Of a DNA stretch of 5,909 nucleotides, positions 1-5,123 are shown piece by piece. Location: contig PXSC01000060.1 in the NCBI GenBank assembly GCA_003023535.1, positions 1 through 5,909 on the forward strand, given 5' to 3'. A program made the position numbers and the translations under genes. The stretch comes from Halobacteriales archaeon QS_9_70_65 (lineage in GTDB: Archaea > Halobacteriota > Halobacteria > Halobacteriales > Haloarculaceae). A model generated the notes under the pieces. The model searched no databases. It worked only from the letters and a program-made list of their open reading frames with translations, and was not told the DNA's origin. How positions within the stretch are numbered: the first letter of the stretch is position 1; the number at the start of each line of letters is the position of its first letter.

Positions 1-633
1 ATCGCCCACGACGGCGACGCCGACCGGACCCGGGCGGTCGCCGCCGACGGGACCTTCCTGTCGGGCGACGCGACGCTGGCGCTGCTGGCCGCCGAGGCCG
101 CCGACCCCGGCGAGCGAGTCGCCGTCCCCGTCGACACCAGCCTGGCCGTCGAGGACCACCTCGAATCGCGGGACGTGGCGGTCACCCGGACGCCGGTCGG
201 CGACGTCCACGTCGCCGCCGCCGCGGCCGAACCCGACGTCGCCTTCGGCGGCGAGCCGTCCGGGGCGTGGATCTGGCCCGAGGCGACGCTATGTCCGGAC
301 GGCCCGCTCGCGGCCGTCCGGTTGGCCGCGATGGCCGCCGTCGAGCCGCTGGCAAGTCGCCTCGAGGCTCTCCCGTCGTACCCGACCCGGCGGGCGAACG
401 TCGAGGTCGACGACAGGCGGGCGACGATGGCGGCCGTCGAGAAGCGCGTCCGCGAGCGGTACGACGACGTCGGGACGCTGGACGGCGTCCGCGTCGAGAC
501 GGCCGACGGCTGGTTTCTCGTTCGGGCCAGCGGCACCCAGCCGCTCGTCCGGCTCACCGCCGAGGCGCGGGACGTCGACCGGGCGGAGACACTGCTGGCG
601 GAGACGCGGGAACTGGTCGAGAAGGCACGGTAG
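1..633 (+). CDS. glmM: Phosphoglucosamine mutase / phosphohexose mutase, C-terminal half (5' truncated by window)
   Basis: This is the end of an alpha-D-phosphohexomutase, an enzyme that moves phosphate between C6 and C1 of a sugar (glucosamine-6-P to glucosamine-1-P for GlmM, towards UDP-GlcNAc). Frame 1 is open from base 1 to the TAG at 631-633, giving 210 visible residues of a family usually near 450. The metal-binding loop DGDADR is at visible residues 4-9, the sugar-binding loop GGEPSG at 83-88, and the domain 4 phosphate-binding loop RASGTQP at 175-181. The first domain with the catalytic phosphoserine lies off the left edge. The last loop has Gln where many bacterial members have Glu (RxSGTEP); I believe this is common in haloarchaeal relatives. 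The mutase family is certain, but glucosamine versus mannose or glucose specificity cannot be settled from this half, so the symbol is tentative. It faces the minus-strand zinc-finger gene convergently across 89 bp. Confidence 0.88.
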   Translation: MAHDGDADRTRAVAADGTFLSGDATLALLAAEAADPGERVAVPVDTSLAVEDHLESRDVAVTRTPVGDVHVAAAAAEPDVAFGGEPSGAWIWPEATLCPDGPLAAVRLAAMAAVEPLASRLEALPSYPTRRANVEVDDRRATMAAVEKRVRERYDDVGTLDGVRVETADGWFLVRASGTQPLVRLTAEARDVDRAETLLAETRELVEKAR

Positions 634-654
634 CGCCGGAAGAACGCGAGAACG

Positions 655-682
655 GAGGAAAACGGCCGGAAACGGGGAAATC
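655..682 (-). terminator. Possible pyrimidine/U-rich terminator after the zinc-finger gene
   Basis: Read on the minus strand, about 40-70 bases beyond the zinc-finger stop codon, this stretch has clustered T-runs (TTT, GTTT and TTTT) within a C-rich context. U-rich tracts end transcription in archaea. The plus strand here is purine-rich, with no T-run for the mutase gene. The call rests on composition and position alone. Confidence 0.25.
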
Positions 683-722
683 GGGGTCGGCTGTGGCTCG
701 GATACGTCGGGCTATTCGCGCC

Positions 723-881
723 TCAGGTACGTCGGGTCGACCGCGCCTCGCGGACGTCCGAACCGTCGCGGATCTTGTCCTCACACTGGGGACAGACGCG
801 CGGATCCTCTACGCCGTTCGGCGTGAAGACGCGCGCGTACGCTGCCGTCACGAACGCGCCGCAGTTCTGGCATTCCGGCAT
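723..881 (-). CDS. Small two-CxxC zinc-finger protein (52 aa, haloarchaeal CPxCG-type / DUF7563-like)
   Basis: A 52-residue protein runs from the ATG at 881-879 to the TGA at 725-723. It begins MPECQNC and carries two CxxC knuckles, C4/C7 and C30/C33 (CPQC), 22 residues apart, the pattern of a single zinc-ribbon site. The middle segment (YARVFTPNGVEDPRVC, residues 15-30) and the basic tail ending in STRRT match what I remember of a widespread haloarchaeal small zinc-finger family, which I believe is DUF7563; that assignment is from memory. There is no membrane segment or signal peptide. Such proteins may bind nucleic acid or protein partners, but no function can be read from the sequence. A TATA box lies about 26 bases upstream of the ATG, so the mRNA is probably leaderless and transcribed independently of the aminotransferase gene 69 bp upstream. 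It is easily missed because of its length. Confidence 0.85.
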   Translation of the reverse strand: MPECQNCGAFVTAAYARVFTPNGVEDPRVCPQCEDKIRDGSDVREARSTRRT

Positions 882-903
882 ACCCGCAGGCAGTGTCCGG
901 ACG

Positions 904-916
904 TATATAATAATAG
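904..916 (-). promoter_or_regulatory. TATA-type promoter of the zinc-finger gene
   Basis: On the minus strand the segment reads CTATTATTATATA, with TTATATA at 910-904 the best TATA-box match. It is a striking AT island in otherwise GC-rich DNA. Its centre is about 26 bases before the ATG at 881, so transcription should begin at or next to the start codon, giving a leaderless mRNA. It lies in the gap after the aminotransferase stop codon, so it could also overlap that gene's 3' end. Confidence 0.7.
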
Positions 917-950
917 CGTGACAAGGGCTGTCGAGGGTCGGGCGGAGCGG

Positions 951-2039
951 TCAGATGAGCGCCAGCAGCGCGTCGACGTCGGCGGCCGTGTTGAAGACGT
1001 GGACGGAGGCCCGGACGCTGCCGTCGGGCAACGTCCGGACGACGACGTCGGCGTCGGCGGCGCGGTCGACGAATCGCTCGGCGTCGTCGACGTCGAAGGC
1101 GACCAGCCCCGACTCGTAGCCGGCGGGCGAGCGGAGCCGATCGCCGAGGCCGGTCTTCAACCGGTCGGTCAGCCGCTCGATTCGCGACTCGACGGTCGGG
1201 AACCCGACGGCCTCGAGCAGGTCCAGCGCCTCGATCAGCCCCGCATAGGGCGCGACCGCCGTCGTCGACAGCTCGAACCGACCGGCGTCGTCGGCGTACG
1301 TCAGCCCCGGGCCGGAGGGGTCGGCGACGCCCCGATAGCCGACGTGGCGGGGCCGAAACGCCGACCGGGCCTCCGGCGCGACGTAGAGGAAGCCGGCGCC
1401 CCACGGCCCGAGCAGCCACTTGTGGCCGGAGGCACACACCGCGTCGGCGCCCCACGCCTCGACGTCGACCTCGTGCTGGCCGACGGTCTGGACGGCGTCG
1501 ACGACGACCAGCGCGCCCGCCTCGTGGGCGATGTCGACGGCCTCCGTCACGGGCAGTCGGGTGCCGTGGAGCCACGACTCGGAGCTGAGACAGACGAGCC
1601 GGGCGTCGGCGACGGCCTCCCGGTAGGCGTCGGTCGGCAGCCGGCCGTCCGGGCAGGCGATCGTCTCGACCTCGACGCCGGGCAGCCGGCGCCACGGGAG
1701 GACGCCGGAGGGGTGTTCGAGGTCGGTCCGGACGACCCGGTCGCCGGCCGTCCAGTCGACGGCGTTGGCGACCCGGCTGAGGCCGTCGCCGGTCGAGGCG
1801 ACGAGGGCGACGTCCGCCGGGTCGCAGCCGAGGTACGTCGCCAGCCGCTCGCGGGCCCGCTCGCGCAGGTCGGCCGCGGCGTCGTAGTGGTCCGTCTCGC
1901 AGGCGTCGAACTCCTGACGCCGCTGGGCCTCCGCGACGGCCTCGACGACCGGCCGCGGACTCGGCCCGCTGGCGCCCGTGTTCAGGTGTGCGCACGACCC
2001 GCAGGCCGGGATCGACGCTCGCAGCGACTCGGGGTCCAT
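951..2039 (-). CDS. Class V PLP-dependent aminotransferase / cysteine desulfurase-fold enzyme (362 aa)
   Basis: A fold-type I PLP enzyme of the class V aminotransferase family (cysteine desulfurases, selenocysteine lyases, isopenicillin-N epimerase-like proteins). The N-terminal LNTGASGP (19-26) is the family's opening strand. STGDG (82-86) should hold the PLP phosphate, and DAVQ (181-184) supplies the ring-stacking and hydrogen-bonding Asp and Gln. SGHKW (204-208) carries the Schiff-base Lys207, and R343 in VRASVHVFNT (342-351) is the likely substrate-carboxylate arginine. The C-terminal region lacks the RxGHHC-type cysteine loop of true desulfurases, so an aminotransferase, lyase or epimerase role is more likely; the substrate is unknown. 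A CGSC pair at residues 13-16 just before the first strand is unusual. I chose the ATG at 2039 because the longer frame reads into the divergent hydrolase gene and the protein is full length from here. The stop is TGA at 953-951. Confidence 0.85.
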   Translation of the reverse strand: MDPESLRASIPACGSCAHLNTGASGPSPRPVVEAVAEAQRRQEFDACETDHYDAAADLRERARERLATYLGCDPADVALVASTGDGLSRVANAVDWTAGDRVVRTDLEHPSGVLPWRRLPGVEVETIACPDGRLPTDAYREAVADARLVCLSSESWLHGTRLPVTEAVDIAHEAGALVVVDAVQTVGQHEVDVEAWGADAVCASGHKWLLGPWGAGFLYVAPEARSAFRPRHVGYRGVADPSGPGLTYADDAGRFELSTTAVAPYAGLIEALDLLEAVGFPTVESRIERLTDRLKTGLGDRLRSPAGYESGLVAFDVDDAERFVDRAADADVVVRTLPDGSVRASVHVFNTAADVDALLALI

Positions 2040-2060
2040 GCTCGCGGTTGGGCCGCCGAC

Positions 2061-2068
2061 GCAAAGAG
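2061..2068 (-). promoter_or_regulatory. Weak TATA-like element upstream of the class V aminotransferase
   Basis: The minus strand reads CTCTTTGC, centred about 25 bases before the ATG at 2039, the right distance for a leaderless haloarchaeal promoter. It is only weakly TATA-like and is called mainly on position. Confidence 0.3.
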
Positions 2069-2088
2069 CGCGGCGCCGGACCGCAACC

Positions 2089-2096
2089 GCAAAGCC
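2089..2096 (+). promoter_or_regulatory. Weak TATA-like element upstream of the hydrolase-fold gene
   Basis: GCAAAGCC lies about 26 bases before the GTG at 2119. It is the only A-rich patch at the expected promoter distance. No Shine-Dalgarno sequence precedes the GTG, so a leaderless start fits. It mirrors the divergent CTTTGC element at 2061-2068 within the 79-bp intergenic region. Confidence 0.3.
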
Positions 2097-2118
2097 CGTC
2101 GCGGCCCTCCGATCGATC

Positions 2119-2886
2119 GTGCCGACGACCACGACCGACGGGACGACCGTCCGGTACGAGACGGCCGGCGACGGGCCGGCCGTCGCCTTTCTCCCCGACG
2201 CCGGCTTCGGGCCGTGGCTGTGGGGCTGGCAGGCGCCGGCGCTGGCGGGCCGGTACCGGACCGTCGTCCACGCGCCGCGGGGGACCGCCGGGTCGGACGC
2301 CGCGGGACCGTACGGCGTCGACCGGCTGGCCGCCGACCTGGAGGCCGTCCTGCGGGACGCCGGCGTCGACCGCGCGCACCTCGTCGGCGCCGGCCTCGGC
2401 GGGATGGTCGCGCTGCGGTACGCCCGCCGGTACGGCCGGGCGCGGTCGCTGGCGCTGTTCGGCACCGCCACCACCGGCGACCGGGTCGACGGCGAGGCAC
2501 TGTCGGCGCTGCACCCCGACGACCCGACCCGCTACCGGGAGTCGTTGTCGCTGGCTCTCTCCGAGCGGTTCCTGGCCGAGGCGGACGTCGTCGACGACGT
2601 CGTCGCCTGGCGGCGCGAAGAGGACGCCGTCGGCGACGCCCTCACCGGCCACCGCGAGGCCGCCCGCGAGTTCGAGGCCGGCCCGCCCTTCGAGCTGACG
2701 CTGCCGGCGCTGGTCTGTCACGGCCTCGACGACCCGGTGGTGCCGCCGGCTGCCGGCGAGCGGCTGGCCGAGGAGCTCCCGCGCGGCCGGTTCGAGCCCG
2801 TCGAGGGTCGGCGGCTCTGCTTTCTCGAGCACTCGGCGGCCGTCACCGACGCCCTCGAGGGGTTCCTCGACGGCATCGAGGGGTGA
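2119..2886 (+). CDS. Alpha/beta-hydrolase-fold protein lacking the catalytic Ser and His (255 aa)
   Basis: The layout is that of a compact alpha/beta hydrolase. The first strand and loop FLPDAGFGPWLWGWQ (24-38) stand where hydrolases have HG plus a Trp-rich loop. PRGTAGSD (53-60) matches the usual PGxGxSD region. LVGAGLGGMVALRYA (88-102) is the nucleophile elbow, a lid-like helical segment covers roughly 120-190, and HGLDDPVVPP (201-210) carries the acid Asp205. The C-terminal stretch GRRLCFLEHS (230-239) aligns with the usual GHxPFLEHP. The elbow normally reads GHSMGG; here the nucleophile position is Gly92, and the catalytic His position appears to be Arg232. It may therefore bind a ligand, act as a scaffold or use other chemistry. 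The start is taken as the GTG at 2119, since the upstream in-frame ATG at 2038 overlaps the divergent gene and would add an Arg-rich, non-family leader. The gene ends at the TGA at 2884-2886. Confidence 0.82.
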   Translation: MPTTTTDGTTVRYETAGDGPAVAFLPDAGFGPWLWGWQAPALAGRYRTVVHAPRGTAGSDAAGPYGVDRLAADLEAVLRDAGVDRAHLVGAGLGGMVALRYARRYGRARSLALFGTATTGDRVDGEALSALHPDDPTRYRESLSLALSERFLAEADVVDDVVAWRREEDAVGDALTGHREAAREFEAGPPFELTLPALVCHGLDDPVVPPAAGERLAEELPRGRFEPVEGRRLCFLEHSAAVTDALEGFLDGIEG

Positions 2887-2945
2887 CGGCGGCTTCGGCG
2901 GCGTCGCTCCGACGGAAGATGACGCGGACGGTCGACGGCGGGGCG

Positions 2946-2953
2946 CTTTTGTA
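2946..2953 (+). promoter_or_regulatory. TATA-like promoter of the glutamine amidotransferase gene
   Basis: CTTTTGTA is centred about 27 bases before the ATG at 2977 and stands out in a GC-rich 90-bp intergenic stretch. The GAGG at 2971-2974 is only two bases from the ATG, too close to act as a ribosome binding site, so a leaderless transcript is the better reading. Confidence 0.5.
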
Positions 2954-2976
2954 CGTCGCTCCGGTACCACGAGGCG

Positions 2977-3660
2977 ATGAAACCGCGAGTCGCGCTGGTG
3001 AACGCCTCCTACGACGATTCGAACACCGTGCGGAACTTCCGCCGCGAGCTCGACGCCGACGTGACGGTCCACGACGCCCGGGCGGGGACGCTGCCCGACG
3101 CCGGCGCCTACGACGGGCTGGTCGTCACCGGCTCGCGGGCGTCGGTCTACTGGGACGAGCCGTGGATCGACGACGTGCGAGCGTGGGCCCGCGACGCCGT
3201 CGAGACGGACACCCCGGCGCTGGGGGTCTGCTGGGGTCACCAGCTACTGGCCGACGCCGTCGGCGGCACCGTCGAGCCGATGGGCGAGTACGAACTCGGC
3301 TACCGGACGGTCCGCCACTCGGGAGCGGCGCTGTTCGAGGGCGTCCCCGAGGCGTTCACGGTCTTCACGACGCACTCCGACGCCGTCACCGAACTGCCGG
3401 CCGGCGCCGAGCGCATCGCGGAGAACGACCACGGCGTCCAGGGGTTCCGGTACGGCGACGTTCACGGCGTCCAGTTCCACCCCGAGTACGACCGCCGGAC
3501 CGCCGAGGCGGTCACACGGGGGAAGGACCTCCCCCGAGAGCGCATCGAGACCGTCTGCGACGGCATCACCGAGGCGGCCTACGAGGAGGCCCGGGCCACG
3601 GGGCGGGTGTTCGACAACTTCTGCCGGCTGGCCCGGCCGACGGCCGCCGCCGACGACTGA
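2977..3660 (+). CDS. Stand-alone class I glutamine amidotransferase (227 aa)
   Basis: A single-domain type 1 glutamine amidotransferase of the GMP-synthase-like group, expected to hydrolyse the amide of glutamine or a gamma-glutamyl compound in the cytoplasm. The triad is complete: Cys85 in the nucleophile elbow GVCWGHQ (83-89), and His168 and Glu170 in GVQFHPEYD (164-172). VVTGSRASVY (49-58) forms the early glycine-containing loop that usually shapes the oxyanion hole. TTHSD (131-135) and the C-terminal FDNFCRLA (212-219) are also family-typical. No synthetase domain is fused, and neither neighbour is an obvious acceptor enzyme, so the physiological partner or substrate is unknown. It lies 90 bp after the hydrolase-fold gene, same strand, but with its own TATA-like element. 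The start is the first ATG, giving MKPRVALVNASY, a proper first strand. The stop is TGA at 3658-3660. Confidence 0.88.
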   Translation: MKPRVALVNASYDDSNTVRNFRRELDADVTVHDARAGTLPDAGAYDGLVVTGSRASVYWDEPWIDDVRAWARDAVETDTPALGVCWGHQLLADAVGGTVEPMGEYELGYRTVRHSGAALFEGVPEAFTVFTTHSDAVTELPAGAERIAENDHGVQGFRYGDVHGVQFHPEYDRRTAEAVTRGKDLPRERIETVCDGITEAAYEEARATGRVFDNFCRLARPTAAADD

Positions 3661-3731
3661 CGCCGTCGGTCGTAGTTCGAGATTCCTCGGCAGTATCGGA
3701 GAGATGCCGTCCAGAACCTCATCCCCCGATA

Positions 3732-3750
3732 GGACCGCTTCACGCGGTCC
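3732..3750. repeat. Perfect 7-bp stem-loop in the low-GC intergenic block
   Basis: GGACCGC (3732-3738), loop TTCAC, then GCGGTCC (3744-3750) form a perfect GC-rich hairpin. It is 72 bases after the amidotransferase stop codon. No T-run follows it on the plus strand, so it does not look like an intrinsic terminator; it could be an RNA structural element or a remnant of a mobile element. Confidence 0.6.
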
Positions 3751-3923
3751 CAGTCAGCAGTACGGGCCGACAGTGACGATGTTCGAACGAGCGAAGGTGT
3801 CCTGCACGAACGCTCTGCGGGTGGGACTGGAAGGGGCCAGCGCGAGGGGGCTTCCATGCCGGTCATGATCGACGACGGCGACTGCGGTTCTCGTCCGAGC
3901 AGTATCCCGATCTCGTGCTAGCG

Positions 3924-3930
3924 TTTTTTA
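3924..3930 (+). promoter_or_regulatory. TATA-type promoter of the acyl-CoA dehydrogenase gene
   Basis: TTTTTTA is the strongest AT run near the gene and is centred 27 bases before the ATG at 3954. This places the transcription start at that codon and decides the start in favour of 3954 over the in-frame ATG at 3945, which would be only about 18 bases from the box. Confidence 0.65.
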
Positions 3931-3953
3931 TCGCCACCGGCCGAATGGTGGGT

Positions 3954-5123
3954 ATGCTCGATTACCTCGACCTCGAGGCCGACCTCGACGAGCCCGAGCG
4001 GATGGTCCGGGACACCGCCCGGGAGTTCGTCGAGGAGCGCGTGCGGCCGGACGTCGGCGACCACTGGCTCGAGGGCACCTTCCCGACCGACCGCATCACC
4101 GAGATGGGCGAACTGGGGTTCTTCGGGCCGAACCTCGGCGGCTACGGCCTGCCGGACCTCTCCGAGCGGGCCTACGGCCTGCTGATGCAGGAGCTGGAGG
4201 CCGGCGATTCCGGCGTCCGGTCGATGGCCTCCGTCCAGGGATCGCTCGTGATGTACCCCATCCACGCCTACGGCAGCGACGCCCAGAAGGAACGGTGGCT
4301 ACCCGCCCTCGGCTCCGGCGAGCGGGTCGGCTGCTTCGGTCTCACCGAGCCGGACCACGGCTCCAACCCCTCGGCGATGGAAACCCACGCCGAGCGGGAC
4401 GGCGACGGCTACGTCCTGAACGGCACGAAGACGTGGATCACGAACTCGCCGATCGCCGACGTGGCGCTCGTGTGGGCGGAGGACCTCGAGGGCAGCTCCG
4501 ACGACGACACCGTCCGGGGCTTTCTCGTCGAGACCGACGCCGCCGGCGTGACGACGAACGAGATCGACGGGAAGCTGTCGCTCCGAGCGTCGATCACCGG
4601 CGAGATTCACCTCGACGACGCCCGGGTCGAGGAGTCGGCGGTCCTGCCGGGCGTCGAGGGCATGAAGGGCCCGCTGTCGTGTCTCACGCAGGCCCGCTTC
4701 GGCATCGCGTGGGGCGCCGTCGGCGCCGCCCGGGACTGCTTCGAGACCGCCCGCGAGTACGCCGCCGACCGCGAGCAGTTCGGCGGCCCCATCGCCCGGT
4801 TCCAGCTCCAACAGGAGAAGCTCGCCGAGATGGCGACGCAGGTGACGCTGGCACAGCTGCTGGCCTACCGGCTGACCGACCTGAAAGAGCGGGGCGATAT
4901 GCGCCCGCAGCACGTCTCGATGGCCAAGCGCAACAACGTCCGCACCGCCCGCGACCAGTCGCGGGTCGCCCGCGAGATTCTCGGCGGCAACGGCATCACC
5001 GCCGACCACCCCCCGATGCGGCACATGGCCAACATGGAGACCGTCTACACCTACGAGGGGACCCACGACATCCACAGCCTCGTGCTCGGCGAGGACCTCA
5101 CCGGTATCGCGGCGTTCACGTAG
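3954..5123 (+). CDS. Glutaryl-CoA dehydrogenase-like acyl-CoA dehydrogenase (389 aa)
   Basis: A full-length FAD-dependent acyl-CoA dehydrogenase that closely resembles the glutaryl-CoA dehydrogenase branch, which oxidises glutaryl-CoA and decarboxylates it to crotonyl-CoA, passing electrons to ETF. Visible motifs are CFGLTEPDHGSN (127-138, flavin and substrate signature), NGTKTWITNSP (156-166), KLSLRAS (207-213), ARFGIAWG (247-254), DREQFGGPIARFQL (272-285), ILGGNGI (342-348) and YTYEGTHDIH (365-374). Glu368 is the catalytic base. Glu82 and Arg89 in the LEAGDSGVRS segment match the human residues Glu87 and Arg94 (compared from memory) that contact the distal carboxylate of glutaryl-CoA, which supports a dicarboxylyl-CoA substrate. 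The start at 3954 is preferred over ATG 3945 because of promoter spacing. No lysine- or tryptophan-degradation genes are nearby, so the pathway is inferred from the protein alone. The stop, TAG at 5121-5123, abuts the stop of the convergent gene. Confidence 0.9.
   Translation: MLDYLDLEADLDEPERMVRDTAREFVEERVRPDVGDHWLEGTFPTDRITEMGELGFFGPNLGGYGLPDLSERAYGLLMQELEAGDSGVRSMASVQGSLVMYPIHAYGSDAQKERWLPALGSGERVGCFGLTEPDHGSNPSAMETHAERDGDGYVLNGTKTWITNSPIADVALVWAEDLEGSSDDDTVRGFLVETDAAGVTTNEIDGKLSLRASITGEIHLDDARVEESAVLPGVEGMKGPLSCLTQARFGIAWGAVGAARDCFETAREYAADREQFGGPIARFQLQQEKLAEMATQVTLAQLLAYRLTDLKERGDMRPQHVSMAKRNNVRTARDQSRVAREILGGNGITADHPPMRHMANMETVYTYEGTHDIHSLVLGEDLTGIAAFT

Larger units (their letters stand above)
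3661..3953. other. 293-bp intergenic region of lower GC with no convincing gene
   Basis: By hand count this stretch is about 62% GC, visibly lower than the flanking genes. No frame shows the haloarchaeal codon pattern or a recognisable domain. The longest plus-strand candidate inside it is a 29-codon frame from the ATG at 3779 to the TGA at 3868, which I do not call. It contains a perfect hairpin (3732-3750), an imperfect inverted repeat near the ends (3673-3683 with 3910-3920, 9 of 11 pairs), an 8-base direct repeat GCAGTATC (3690-3697 and 3899-3906), and the promoter of the next gene. A decayed mobile element or a small RNA locus are both possible, and neither is shown. Confidence 0.6.

Noticed and set aside
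2038..2118. Upstream ATG at 2038 as the start of the hydrolase-fold gene
   Set aside because: It would overlap the start codon of the divergent gene and add an Arg-rich leader unlike the family; the GTG at 2119 directly precedes the first strand and has a plausible promoter spacing.
781..3240. A minus-strand open frame of 819 codons
   Set aside because: It runs through the aminotransferase in the wrong frame and antisense to the hydrolase and amidotransferase genes. Composition is low complexity (Arg/Gly/Pro) with no motifs.
267..3776. A plus-strand open frame of 1169 codons covering five real genes
   Set aside because: Its translation is dominated by Arg, Pro and Gly with no domain. It is a stop-free shadow caused by very high GC, running out of frame with plus-strand genes and opposite to minus-strand genes that show clear families.
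3804..3834. Resemblance to the end of haloarchaeal CRISPR repeats (GTGGGACTGGAAG)
   Set aside because: Only one copy is present, with no second repeat at spacer distance, and the match is loose.
3579..3866. A minus-strand 95-codon frame across the low-GC block
   Set aside because: It overlaps the end of the amidotransferase gene, has no haloarchaeal codon bias, no recognisable motif and no promoter I can see. A transposase fragment was considered but nothing in the translation supports it.
3779..3868. A 29-residue plus-strand frame containing TNALRVGLEGA
   Set aside because: Too short, no promoter at the right spacing, and no family recognised; more likely chance or part of a repeat or relic.
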